Assembly (NCBI GenBank): GCA_000437675.1
Contig: FR901754.1
Coordinates: 21,398 to 45,220 of the forward strand
Reading direction: 5' to 3'
Length of the DNA stretch: 23,823 nt
Source: Prevotella sp. CAG:891
GTDB lineage: Bacteria; Bacteroidota; Bacteroidia; Bacteroidales; Bacteroidaceae
Part shown: one piece after another, positions 5,553-12,836 of the stretch
Layout: every line of letters begins with the position of its first letter
Numbering within the stretch: the first letter of the stretch is position 1
The notes under the pieces: generated by a model
Database searches by the model: none
What the model was told of the DNA's origin: nothing
What the model saw: the letters and a program-made list of their open reading frames with translations, nothing else
Translations under genes and position numbers: made by a program

Positions 5553-8357
5553 TTATTCGTCAGCAGACATAAGGTCGAAGAGCGAAAGCTGTTTGGGTTC
5601 CTCGGTGTTATCAGCCGTCTTTACTTCGGGCTGTTCCTCGGGCTGCTCTTCCTCTTCGGGTTCCGGAGTGGCCTCACGCAGCGGCGGCAACTCTTCAATG
5701 CGTTCTACCGCGCAAGTAGTCAGTCGCTTACCCTTTGCCTTGTAGCTCTTCACACCGATAAACGACTCCACGTCCACCTCCAACGGGTCGCGAAAAGCAT
5801 CGGCCTCGCCGTAAGTCACGCGCAAACGCGGATAAGCGGCCTCGGTGAGCAACACAAAGCGCGACTGGGGATTCTCGCCAATGAAACTTTGCGGTTTAGT
5901 CTGCGAAGCCCTTTCCACGGTGAAACGCTTCACATACGGAAAACCCTGCTGGTCGGCATCGAAAAGCACAGCTGTCCACACCTTGGTTTCGCTGAATTTT
6001 TCAACACGCAAAATGCCCGTAGGTTCGTAATGGTTGTTGATGTCGAACGACGTGGTATAGAACTGGCCACTGTCGAGCATCACCAGCACCAAGTCGTCTG
6101 AATGAAACTCGCCCAAATAAGCACCGCGTTCATCATAGTTAAGGCGCTGCACATCATGGTCAAACCACACTTTCCGACCGCCTAAGGTCGAAGCACCGTG
6201 TGCCTTGAGCGTAATTTTGTGCACATCGATGCGCGTGAGCAAATTTCCTCGGCTCTGTCGGCTCTTCACCAGAATTTCGCCAAAGTCCTTATCGAAACTA
6301 ATGCGTTTCAGTTTAGGATTAGGTCGGAAAGTCACCTTGATTACCTCAGCCTCGCCATTGGGGTTCGCCGTAAAGTACAGGATGCGGCTGCCGGGCGTAC
6401 CGAGTGTCACGTCGTATTCGCGGTCGTGCGTAATCGAGGTTACGTTGAAACGCTTGATAAAGCACGCATTGCTGGCTCCGTCGCGATAAACGGCATTGTA
6501 AATGGTACGCGTATCGCCCTTTTTGAACACAGCGATGTGGATAATTTCCACCTTTTTGCGCTTTTCTTTCTTGGCACGTTCCGTTTCGCCGATAAACACC
6601 TTTTCCTGCACACGCGTCACCTTGTAAGTACCGTCGCGATAGAAAATGATGACATCGTCGATGGGCGAACAGTTCTCAACAAACTCGTCCTTTTTCAAGC
6701 TCGTGCCCATGAATCCGTCCTCGCGGTTGATGTAAAGCTTTTCGTTGGCCTCAATCACCTTGGCAGCCTCGATATTGTCGAACGAACGTATTTCTGTGTG
6801 TCGCGGATAAGCCGCAGCGTATTTGTCGCGAATCAGTGCAAACCAGTTAGCCGTCACTTCCACCATGTTTTTCAGGTCGCGGTCAATGTGCGCCACCTCC
6901 TCGGTCATGCGGGCAATCAGTTCCTCAGCCTTTTGCTTGTTAAACTTCAGGATGCGTCCCATTTTAATTTCCATGAGTCGCAGTATGTCGTCGCGCGTCA
7001 CCTCGCGGTAGAAATCCTTTTTAAAGGGTTCAAGCCGGCCGTCGATGTGTGCCACGGCAGCATCCATATCCTTAGCCTGTTCGAAGTTTCGGTCTTTGTA
7101 AATGCGTTCTTCGATGAAGATGCGTTCGAGCGAAGCGAAATGCAAACTTTCCATCAGTTCGGCACGGCGGATAAGCAGTTCCTTTTCGAGCAAACTGCGC
7201 GTATGGTCCACCGAGCGGCGCAACACATCGCTCACCGCCAGGAACTTCGGTTTTTTCTCGTCGATGACGCAGCAGTTGGGCGAAATCGAAATTTCGCAGT
7301 CGGTAAAGGCATAAAGCGCATCGATAGCCTTGTCCGATGAAGTGCCCGGCGTAAGGTGCACCAGGATTTCGACGTTTTGCGCCGTATTATCGTCGACCTT
7401 GCGAATTTTTATCTTACCCTTTTCGTTGGCTTTCAGGATAGAGTCGATGAGCGACGAAGTGGTTTTGCCAAACGGAATTTCGCGGATAACGAGCGTACGG
7501 TTGTCGAGTTTTTCGATTTTCGCACGCACTTTTACCGCTCCCCCGCGCAAACCATCGTTGTAGCGCGACACATCGATCGAACCACCCGTCAGGAAGTCGG
7601 GATAAAGGTGAAAAGGTTCGCCATACAGGTAATGAATGGCCGCATCGCAAAGTTCGCCAAAGTTATGCGGCAGAATCTTAGCCGAAAGTCCCACGGCAAT
7701 GCCCTCCGCTCCCTGAGCCAAGAGCAGCGGAAACTTCACAGGCAGCGAAATAGGTTCTTTGTTACGTCCGTCGTACGAGAGTTTCCAATCCGTCGTTTTA
7801 GGGTTAAACAGCACATCGAGGGCAAATTTCGACAATCGTGCCTCGATGTAACGCGGCGCGGCAGCCCCATCGCCCGTAAGGATGTTACCCCAGTTACCCT
7901 GACAGTCGACGAGCAAGTTTTTCTGTCCCAGCTGCACCAGTGCATCGCCGATTGAAGCATCGCCATGCGGGTGAAATTGCATGGTATGTCCCACGATGTT
8001 GGCCACCTTGTTGTATCGTCCGTCGTCCAAGCGCTTCATGGAGTGCAAGATGCGTCGCTGCACGGGTTTGAGTCCATCGCCCAAGTGCGGCACGGCACGT
8101 TCCAGAATTACATACGAGGCATAGTCAAGAAACCAATTCTGATACATGCCGGTGAGCTGCAAGTTTCCCTCTCTGTCTTTGGTTTGTTGGGGGGTATAGT
8201 CAGCATGCGCCTGAGTTTGGCTATCATCAGCCTCATCGCCGTTCTGCACATCATCGGTTTGCTCCTCTTCCGTGCGTTCAGCGTCAGTAGAGGTTGTTTC
8301 GTCAGCAGGTTGGCTATTTTTTTGTAATTCTGAGTCGTCTTTGGTCTTGTCTGTCAT
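5553..8357 (-). CDS. parC: DNA topoisomerase IV subunit A
   Basis: 934 residues. The protein is the DNA-breaking subunit that separates linked chromosomes. A 55-residue acidic, Gln/Thr-rich N-terminal stretch precedes the winged-helix domain (MYQNWFLDYASYVILERAVP, DGLKPVQRRIL). The active-site tyrosine is Tyr170 in AAPRYIEARLS, and HPHGDASIGDALV forms the quinolone-pocket helix. A tower and coiled coil follow (about 390-500), then a C-terminal beta-pinwheel and an acidic tail. The GyrA-box QRRGGKG is absent, which favours ParC over GyrA. No parE is adjacent. The long open frames antisense to it are shadows of codon bias. A -7 box lies at 8412-8419. Confidence 0.92.
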   Translation of the reverse strand: MTDKTKDDSELQKNSQPADETTSTDAERTEEEQTDDVQNGDEADDSQTQAHADYTPQQTKDREGNLQLTGMYQNWFLDYASYVILERAVPHLGDGLKPVQRRILHSMKRLDDGRYNKVANIVGHTMQFHPHGDASIGDALVQLGQKNLLVDCQGNWGNILTGDGAAAPRYIEARLSKFALDVLFNPKTTDWKLSYDGRNKEPISLPVKFPLLLAQGAEGIAVGLSAKILPHNFGELCDAAIHYLYGEPFHLYPDFLTGGSIDVSRYNDGLRGGAVKVRAKIEKLDNRTLVIREIPFGKTTSSLIDSILKANEKGKIKIRKVDDNTAQNVEILVHLTPGTSSDKAIDALYAFTDCEISISPNCCVIDEKKPKFLAVSDVLRRSVDHTRSLLEKELLIRRAELMESLHFASLERIFIEERIYKDRNFEQAKDMDAAVAHIDGRLEPFKKDFYREVTRDDILRLMEIKMGRILKFNKQKAEELIARMTEEVAHIDRDLKNMVEVTANWFALIRDKYAAAYPRHTEIRSFDNIEAAKVIEANEKLYINREDGFMGTSLKKDEFVENCSPIDDVIIFYRDGTYKVTRVQEKVFIGETERAKKEKRKKVEIIHIAVFKKGDTRTIYNAVYRDGASNACFIKRFNVTSITHDREYDVTLGTPGSRILYFTANPNGEAEVIKVTFRPNPKLKRISFDKDFGEILVKSRQSRGNLLTRIDVHKITLKAHGASTLGGRKVWFDHDVQRLNYDERGAYLGEFHSDDLVLVMLDSGQFYTTSFDINNHYEPTGILRVEKFSETKVWTAVLFDADQQGFPYVKRFTVERASQTKPQSFIGENPQSRFVLLTEAAYPRLRVTYGEADAFRDPLEVDVESFIGVKSYKAKGKRLTTCAVERIEELPPLREATPEPEEEEQPEEQPEVKTADNTEEPKQLSLFDLMSADE

Positions 8358-8411
8358 CGTTGTAAAGCGATAGTAGGGTTAATGTAGGGGATGGCCTGAA
8401 TGGGCCAAAGG

Positions 8412-8419
8412 CAAAGTTA
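8412..8419 (-). promoter_or_regulatory. -7 box of parC
   Basis: The complement reads TAACTTTG, matching TAnnTTTG, 55 bases before the parC start. No TTTG is seen at -33. Confidence 0.45.
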
Positions 8420-8779
8420 CAAAAAATACCTTTATTCAGGGGTTCATTCGCCAGCTTTTCGTTGCATTTCACTTCCTTTTAACTTTCACGAACCGCCTCA
8501 TTTTCGTCACATTCCAGTCGCCTTAGGTCCAAAACCGAGAGTGTATGGGGTAAATCGGGCGAAATACAAAGATTATTTTGACAAAAAAACAATCACACAC
8601 GTTTTATTCTTATATATTTTAACTACCTTTGTAGCGAATTTATACACGATGCCCAAGTTTTTCCTTTACATTTTTAGCATAGCAAACTGAAGCTCCTGCC
8701 TGCGTCGGGGGCCAATGATGAAGCGTCGTTCATGCAACGGCGCACAATGCTTATCCTGAAATCTGTACAAAATCTGTTC
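8420..8779. other. Divergent intergenic region, parC to LPS kinase gene
   Basis: About 360 bases between divergent genes. A plus-strand frame from 8400 to 8690 is open but has no family resemblance, begins over the parC promoter and has no clear ribosome site, so I do not call it. A probable plus-strand -7 box lies at 8624-8631. Nothing else was found. Confidence 0.5.
8624..8631 (+). promoter_or_regulatory. -7 box upstream of the LPS kinase gene
   Basis: TACCTTTG matches TAnnTTTG. A TTTT lies 18 bases upstream as a weak -33. It would give a leader of about 140 bases before the ATG at 8780. Confidence 0.4.
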
Positions 8780-9481
8780 ATGAAAATCATTCTCAACCCA
8801 AAATACGAAAGACTACGCGCTTACATGACGAAACTCGAAGAACATTTCGAGAACGAGGGCCACGAAATCCACAGCGGGCGAAATGTGATTAAGACGCTGA
8901 AAGTGGACGGACTGACGCTTTGTGTAAAGCGCTATGCGCCTCCGACGTTGCAACGGCGTCTGCAACAAATGATTTACAAATCATCAAAAGGAAAGCAGGC
9001 TTACTGGCGCCCCATGCAGCTGCGCGAACGCGGTTTTGAAAGTCCCGAATCAATAGCCTATGTCATGTACAGGCACGGACTTTGGAAGCAAACCACCTAT
9101 TTCGTTTGCCTGCTCTCGAACTATCGCTACAACATGCTCACCCTCACCGGCGAATCGACCGACGAACAGCACAACGTGCTCACAGCATTTGCGCGCTTTG
9201 CGGCCCATTTGCACGAAGGCGGTTTTCTGCATCGCGATTTTTCGTCGACCAACATTCTTTACGATAAAATTGGCGAACGCTATCACTTTTCGCTCATCGA
9301 CACCAACAACATGAAGTGCGGAACAAGCGTCAGCATCGAAGCAGGATGTAAGAACCTGGCGCAACTCACCGGCAACGACCAGTTCTTTGCCTTCCTCACC
9401 GAACGCTACGCCGAAGAACGAAAGGCCGACCCGGAACGCTGTGCCAAACTCATCAACGAGGCCCGCAAAAATATGGTATAG
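8780..9481 (+). CDS. Lipopolysaccharide core kinase, Kdo/InaA (WaaP-like) family
   Basis: 233 residues from the ATG at 8780. The frame is open 16 codons further back to 8732, but that extension looks unlike the family. The fold is a small protein kinase-like one. Lys50 in CVKRY is the probable ATP-binding lysine. HRDFSSTNIL holds the catalytic Asp153 and metal-binding Asn158, and SLIDTNN holds Asp174 in place of the DFG aspartate. This pattern is typical of the Kdo kinase and InaA/WaaP group, which phosphorylates sugars of the lipopolysaccharide inner core at the cytoplasmic face of the inner membrane. The gene is alone, with no glycosyltransferase nearby, so the exact acceptor sugar is unknown. 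It converges on sufB through a two-way terminator. Confidence 0.82.
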   Translation: MKIILNPKYERLRAYMTKLEEHFENEGHEIHSGRNVIKTLKVDGLTLCVKRYAPPTLQRRLQQMIYKSSKGKQAYWRPMQLRERGFESPESIAYVMYRHGLWKQTTYFVCLLSNYRYNMLTLTGESTDEQHNVLTAFARFAAHLHEGGFLHRDFSSTNILYDKIGERYHFSLIDTNNMKCGTSVSIEAGCKNLAQLTGNDQFFAFLTERYAEERKADPERCAKLINEARKNMV

Positions 9482-9811
9482 GCCGTTTCCCATTCCTTAG
9501 CTCACAATCCTTACAATTTTTTTACCCACGGTTTCCCATTTAGCAACAAGCGTGCTGCGTAAAGGGAAACCTTTTTTTGGGGGTTTCCACACATCACCTT
9601 TCAATCCGTTTGCGGCAGCCTCCATTAAAGGTGCGTAACCAAAACGCATCTGCACGCATGGGTTTCAGACAGGCTTACCTGCCTTACTTTCTGTGGTCAC
9701 AACATGTCAAAGAACGCTGAATAAATAATTACGCTAATATTCGTTTTATCATCAAACAGGTTCATAGGTCCCTGCTTCGATGCTTTTCAGCCCCTTCTTC
9801 TTAAAAAAAAC
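9482..9811. other. Gene-free stretch after the LPS kinase gene
   Basis: No gene. GGTTTCCC (9530-9537) can pair with GGGAAACC (9564-9571), and part of that second arm, GGAAACC (9565-9571), can instead pair with GGTTTCC (9582-9588). These are two mutually exclusive hairpins. No gene follows on either strand that they would obviously control. Confidence 0.4.
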
Positions 9812-9855
9812 AACCGTTTCGCTGCCAAATACCTTCGCAACGAAACGGTTTTTTC
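9806..9855. terminator. Bidirectional terminator between LPS kinase gene and sufB
   Basis: A 10-bp stem, AACCGTTTCG (9812-9821) with CGAAACGGTT (9841-9850), is preceded by an A-run and followed by a T-run. It can stop the plus-strand kinase transcript and the minus-strand sufB transcript. Confidence 0.75.
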
Positions 9856-9910
9856 TATGTCTGTAAGCAAATGTCGAAAATGATTTGCAGTTCAATGTAT
9901 GCGCAGCGCA

Positions 9911-11353
9911 TTATCCCACGCTGCCTTCGAGCGAAACGCTGAGCAACTTTTGCGCTTCGACGGCAAATTCCATCGGCAGTTTGTTGATAACCTCCTTGGC
10001 ATAACCGCCCACAATGAGCGAAACAGCGTCCTCGGTGGGAATGCCGCGCTGATTGCAGTAGAACAGCTGATCCTCAGAAATCTTCGACGTCGTAGCCTCG
10101 TGTTCCACCGTAGCATCGGGGTTAGCCACATCAATGTAGGGGAAAGTGTGTGCACCGCACTGATCGCCCAGAAGGAGCGAGTCGCACGACGAATAATTGC
10201 GTGCCCCAACGGCCTTCGGGCCCACTTTCACCAAACCACGGTAAGAGTTCTGGCTCTTACCAGCCGAAATACCCTTTGAAATAATGGTGCTGCGCGTGTT
10301 TTTGCCAAGGTGAATCATCTTCGTACCCGTGTCGGCCTCCTGATGATTGTTCGTCACAGCCACCGAGTAGAACTCAGCCTGCGAGTTATCGCCCATCAGC
10401 ACACACGAGGGATACTTCCAGGTAATGGCCGAACCCGTTTCAACCTGCGTCCACGACAATTTCGAATTCGCACCGCGCAGCTGTCCGCGCTTCGTCACCA
10501 GGTTATACACACCGCCCTTGCCGTCCTTGTCGCCGGGGTACCAGTTTTGCACGGTTGAGTATTTCACCTCCGCATTTTCCTTCACCACGATTTCAACGAT
10601 GGCAGCATGCAGCTGGTTTTCGTCGCGCATGGGGGCGGTGCAACCTTCAAGGTAGCTCACATAGCCGCCGTCGTCGCAAACGATGAGCGTACGTTCAAAC
10701 TGTCCGGTATTGCGGGCGTTGATACGGAAATAAGTAGAAAGTTCCATCGGGCAGCGCACGCCTTTCGGAATGTAAACAAACGAACCGTCGCTGAACACGG
10801 CACTGTTCAGTGCTGCAAAGTAATTGTCGGTATGCGGAACCACCGTACCCAAGTATTTGCGCACCAACTCCGGGTTTTCGCGCACAGCTTCCGAAAACGA
10901 GCTGAAAATAATGCCCTTTTCCTGCAGTTTTTCCTTAAACGTGGTTTTCACACTAACCGAGTCCATCACCGCATCGACCGCCACGCCGGCCAACACCATG
11001 CGTTCTTCAAGGGGAATACCCAGTTTATCGAAAGTCTTCATCAGCTCCGGGTCAATTTCCTTTTTACCCTCGTCCTTTTGTTTTTTCGTAGGGTCGGCAT
11101 AGTACGAAATGGCCTGATAGTCAATTTCGGGCAGCGCCACATGTCCCCAGTCGGGCTGTTCGAGCGTAAGCCAGTGCCGGTAGGCCTTGAGTCGGAAGTC
11201 GAGCAGCCACTCGGGTTCCTGCTTTTTGGCAGAAATCAGGCGGATAATGTCCTCATTCAGGCCCTGTTCGATGATTTCAGTGTGTATGTCTGTCGTAAAG
11301 CCGTATTCGTATTTCTTATCGGCTATTTCTTTTACAAATTCGTTGTTTGCCAT
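9911..11353 (-). CDS. sufB: Fe-S cluster assembly scaffold SufB
   Basis: 480 residues, the usual SufB length. With SufC and SufD it forms the cytoplasmic SufBCD scaffold on which iron-sulfur clusters are built. Family marks are VPHTDNYFAALNSAVFSDGSF, CPMELSTYFRIN, the EGCTAP segment, a long right-handed beta-helix core, and the C-terminal region around NSYRGLVKVG, CDSLLLGDQ and HEATTSKISEDQLFYCNQRGI. The gene starts 135 bases after cvpA on the same strand, and the pair probably uses the promoter at 12127-12158. No sufC, sufD or sufS follows; a terminator lies 56 bases past the stop. The partners must be encoded elsewhere. Confidence 0.96.
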   Translation of the reverse strand: MANNEFVKEIADKKYEYGFTTDIHTEIIEQGLNEDIIRLISAKKQEPEWLLDFRLKAYRHWLTLEQPDWGHVALPEIDYQAISYYADPTKKQKDEGKKEIDPELMKTFDKLGIPLEERMVLAGVAVDAVMDSVSVKTTFKEKLQEKGIIFSSFSEAVRENPELVRKYLGTVVPHTDNYFAALNSAVFSDGSFVYIPKGVRCPMELSTYFRINARNTGQFERTLIVCDDGGYVSYLEGCTAPMRDENQLHAAIVEIVVKENAEVKYSTVQNWYPGDKDGKGGVYNLVTKRGQLRGANSKLSWTQVETGSAITWKYPSCVLMGDNSQAEFYSVAVTNNHQEADTGTKMIHLGKNTRSTIISKGISAGKSQNSYRGLVKVGPKAVGARNYSSCDSLLLGDQCGAHTFPYIDVANPDATVEHEATTSKISEDQLFYCNQRGIPTEDAVSLIVGGYAKEVINKLPMEFAVEAQKLLSVSLEGSVG

Positions 11354-11488
11354 ATAGGTAATGGTTAAGAGCTATGCGTGGCGAAGCCGACCCGTTCAAG
11401 CACCATGTGCCCGGAAGCGAAGCCAAAGGTTGTCAATCCCCCTTTATCGTTCCCGTACGGTAGCTCCGACGTGCCTCGCCAGCAGGGT

Positions 11489-12049
11489 TTATTGCGCCTG
11501 TTGCGCACTGTCGGCCGGTGCTTTTTTCGTAAAGTCAATCCACACCGTGTCGTTCTTTTGATTCATCCAATCGTTCATGCGTTCCAGGTGCGTGCTGTCT
11601 TTCGGAAAGAAATACTGCAAGGCACCGGTCACGGGCTTGTAAAGGTGCGACGATTCCGATTTTTCGGTGTTCATAATGTGCAGCGTCTCCATAACGTTGA
11701 GCACACAGCTCATCAGAATCAAGTATTTCGTCACACTCACCGCCGCGCCGAGTATCGAGTTGGGCAGTCCGAGCTGCATACCCTTCAGGGCTTTGGTCAG
11801 GATGTTGGCCACCAGTCCGAGCACAATGGGCACAATAACCCAAAGCAGCAAAAAGGCGATAATGCTGGTCAGCATGTTGGCTTCGCTGCCGTTCACAGCT
11901 AAATACTGGCCGAAGGTTTTATAGCAGGTTGCTGCCACAAACAAACCGACCAGAAAACCTACGGTCGAAACCACTTCTTTCAAAAATCCCGAGCGCCAAC
12001 CGCTGAATGCGGCCCACAAAAGGAGGATGAGAATGAAAATATCAATCAT
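11489..12049 (-). CDS. CvpA family membrane protein
   Basis: 186 residues with four predicted membrane helices (about 3-25, 30-47, 61-85 and 100-125) and a hydrophilic C-terminus ending in a Gln/Ala-rich tail. The GWRSGFLKEVVSTVGFLVGL segment in the first half is typical of CvpA, named after colicin V production. In other bacteria the family is tied to envelope stress tolerance, but the biochemical role is unclear. It lies upstream of sufB with one shared promoter. Its neighbours give no direct functional link. Confidence 0.85.
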   Translation of the reverse strand: MIDIFILILLLWAAFSGWRSGFLKEVVSTVGFLVGLFVAATCYKTFGQYLAVNGSEANMLTSIIAFLLLWVIVPIVLGLVANILTKALKGMQLGLPNSILGAAVSVTKYLILMSCVLNVMETLHIMNTEKSESSHLYKPVTGALQYFFPKDSTHLERMNDWMNQKNDTVWIDFTKKAPADSAQQAQ

Positions 12050-12082
12050 TGTTTTGCTTTATAAGTTTACGATTCGCAAATG

Positions 12083-12116
12083 GGTGCAAAACGGCCTTGC
12101 TATAGGGCTTTGCACC
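12083..12116 (-). promoter_or_regulatory. Stem-loop at the 5' end of the cvpA-sufB transcript
   Basis: GGTGCAAA (12083-12090) pairs with TTTGCACC (12109-12116), with GCC/GGC pairing inside. From the promoter position, the mRNA should start near 12120, so the hairpin would sit almost at the 5' end. It may protect the mRNA or have a regulatory role. It does not match a riboswitch that I know. Confidence 0.4.
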
Positions 12117-12126
12117 AATGTGTACG

Positions 12127-12158
12127 CAAAATTACAGCAAACTCGACGGCGAGCCAAA
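12127..12158 (-). promoter_or_regulatory. Promoter of the cvpA-sufB transcript
   Basis: On the minus strand, TTTG (complement of 12155-12158) is followed by exactly 20 bases and TAATTTTG (complement of 12127-12134). This is the same layout as the promoters at 608-639 and 12613-12644. Confidence 0.7.
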
Positions 12159-12549
12159 TGAAATGCGGCTTTTCTTTTACCCTGTAATTTGTTTTAAGAA
12201 TCGACCCTCGAACCGCACAGGCAAAAAATAGTCCTGACTGCCAACCTGCCACAGGGCAAACAGAAACGCAAACCGTGGGGGAGATTCACGCAATTTTCAG
12301 TGCCGGGTTCAGTACTTTATCAGGGGGCTTGCCGAGGTGCTTTAAGGGAAGCTCTGTTACGAACTGTGAATATTGCGCAAACTTGATGCCGAACATGAAT
12401 TTCACAGGTTTATAACCAGCAAAAACTGTTTCACAAACTTAATATGCCACATCAGAATTAAGAATTATACGAGAAAAAGAAACATTTTACCCATATATTG
12501 ACAAACACACAGAACAAATACACCATTTAATACCTAAAAATAATATATA
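12159..12549. other. Gene-free stretch upstream of the fructan operon
   Basis: About 390 bases between divergent transcription units. I see no gene, no clear hairpin and no strong promoter. The right third becomes AT-rich as it approaches the operator. Confidence 0.5.
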
Positions 12550-12606
12550 TGTTGCAAATGTATAAAAAAATGATGCCATGCAACAAATGTGCTGTTTCAT
12601 GCAACA
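12550..12606 (+). promoter_or_regulatory. Operator-like inverted repeat of the fructan operon
   Basis: TGTTGCA (12550-12556) and TGCAACA (12579-12585) form a perfect inverted repeat with a 22-base gap. A further TGCAACA at 12600-12606 repeats the right arm 21 bases on, two helical turns away. The block ends just before the -33 box at 12613, where an activator would be expected to bind. The same repeat with the same gap occurs at 19916-19951. Confidence 0.7.
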
Positions 12607-12612
12607 AAAGTA

Positions 12613-12644
12613 TTTGTTAGCTATCCCATTTCGCCTTAGTTTTG
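12613..12644 (+). promoter_or_regulatory. Promoter of the fructan operon
   Basis: TTTG (12613-12616), 20 bases, then TAGTTTTG (12637-12644). Transcription would start near 12651, leaving a leader of about 185 bases before the receptor gene. Confidence 0.7.
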
Positions 12645-12836
12645 CAGCAGAAACCGAAAGTCGGGATAGCAAACAAACACTTTAAGTGCTACGTCCGGAA
12701 GTTGGCATCTAAATCTGCAAATGCTCATCGCAATCCGTCTGAAGTGCAGCAATCTGTGTGAGGTACGTTAGGCTGTTCACAGGTCAATACACACTGACTC
12801 ATTCGCCCGACTTTTACTTTTAAAAAAATAAGAATC

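Noticed and set aside
6198..7340. Open frame of 380 codons on the plus strand
   Set aside because: It is antisense to the well-supported parC, has no family resemblance and reflects the codon bias of the real gene.
5553..8357. GyrA instead of ParC
   Set aside because: The GyrA-box QRRGGKG is missing and the long acidic N-terminal extension fits Bacteroidetes ParC better.
8400..8690. Possible 96-residue protein between parC and the LPS kinase gene
   Set aside because: It overlaps the parC promoter, lacks a clear ribosome site and resembles nothing; the predicted -7 box at 8624 lies inside it.
10607..11368. Open frame of 253 codons on the plus strand
   Set aside because: Antisense to sufB and without recognisable features.
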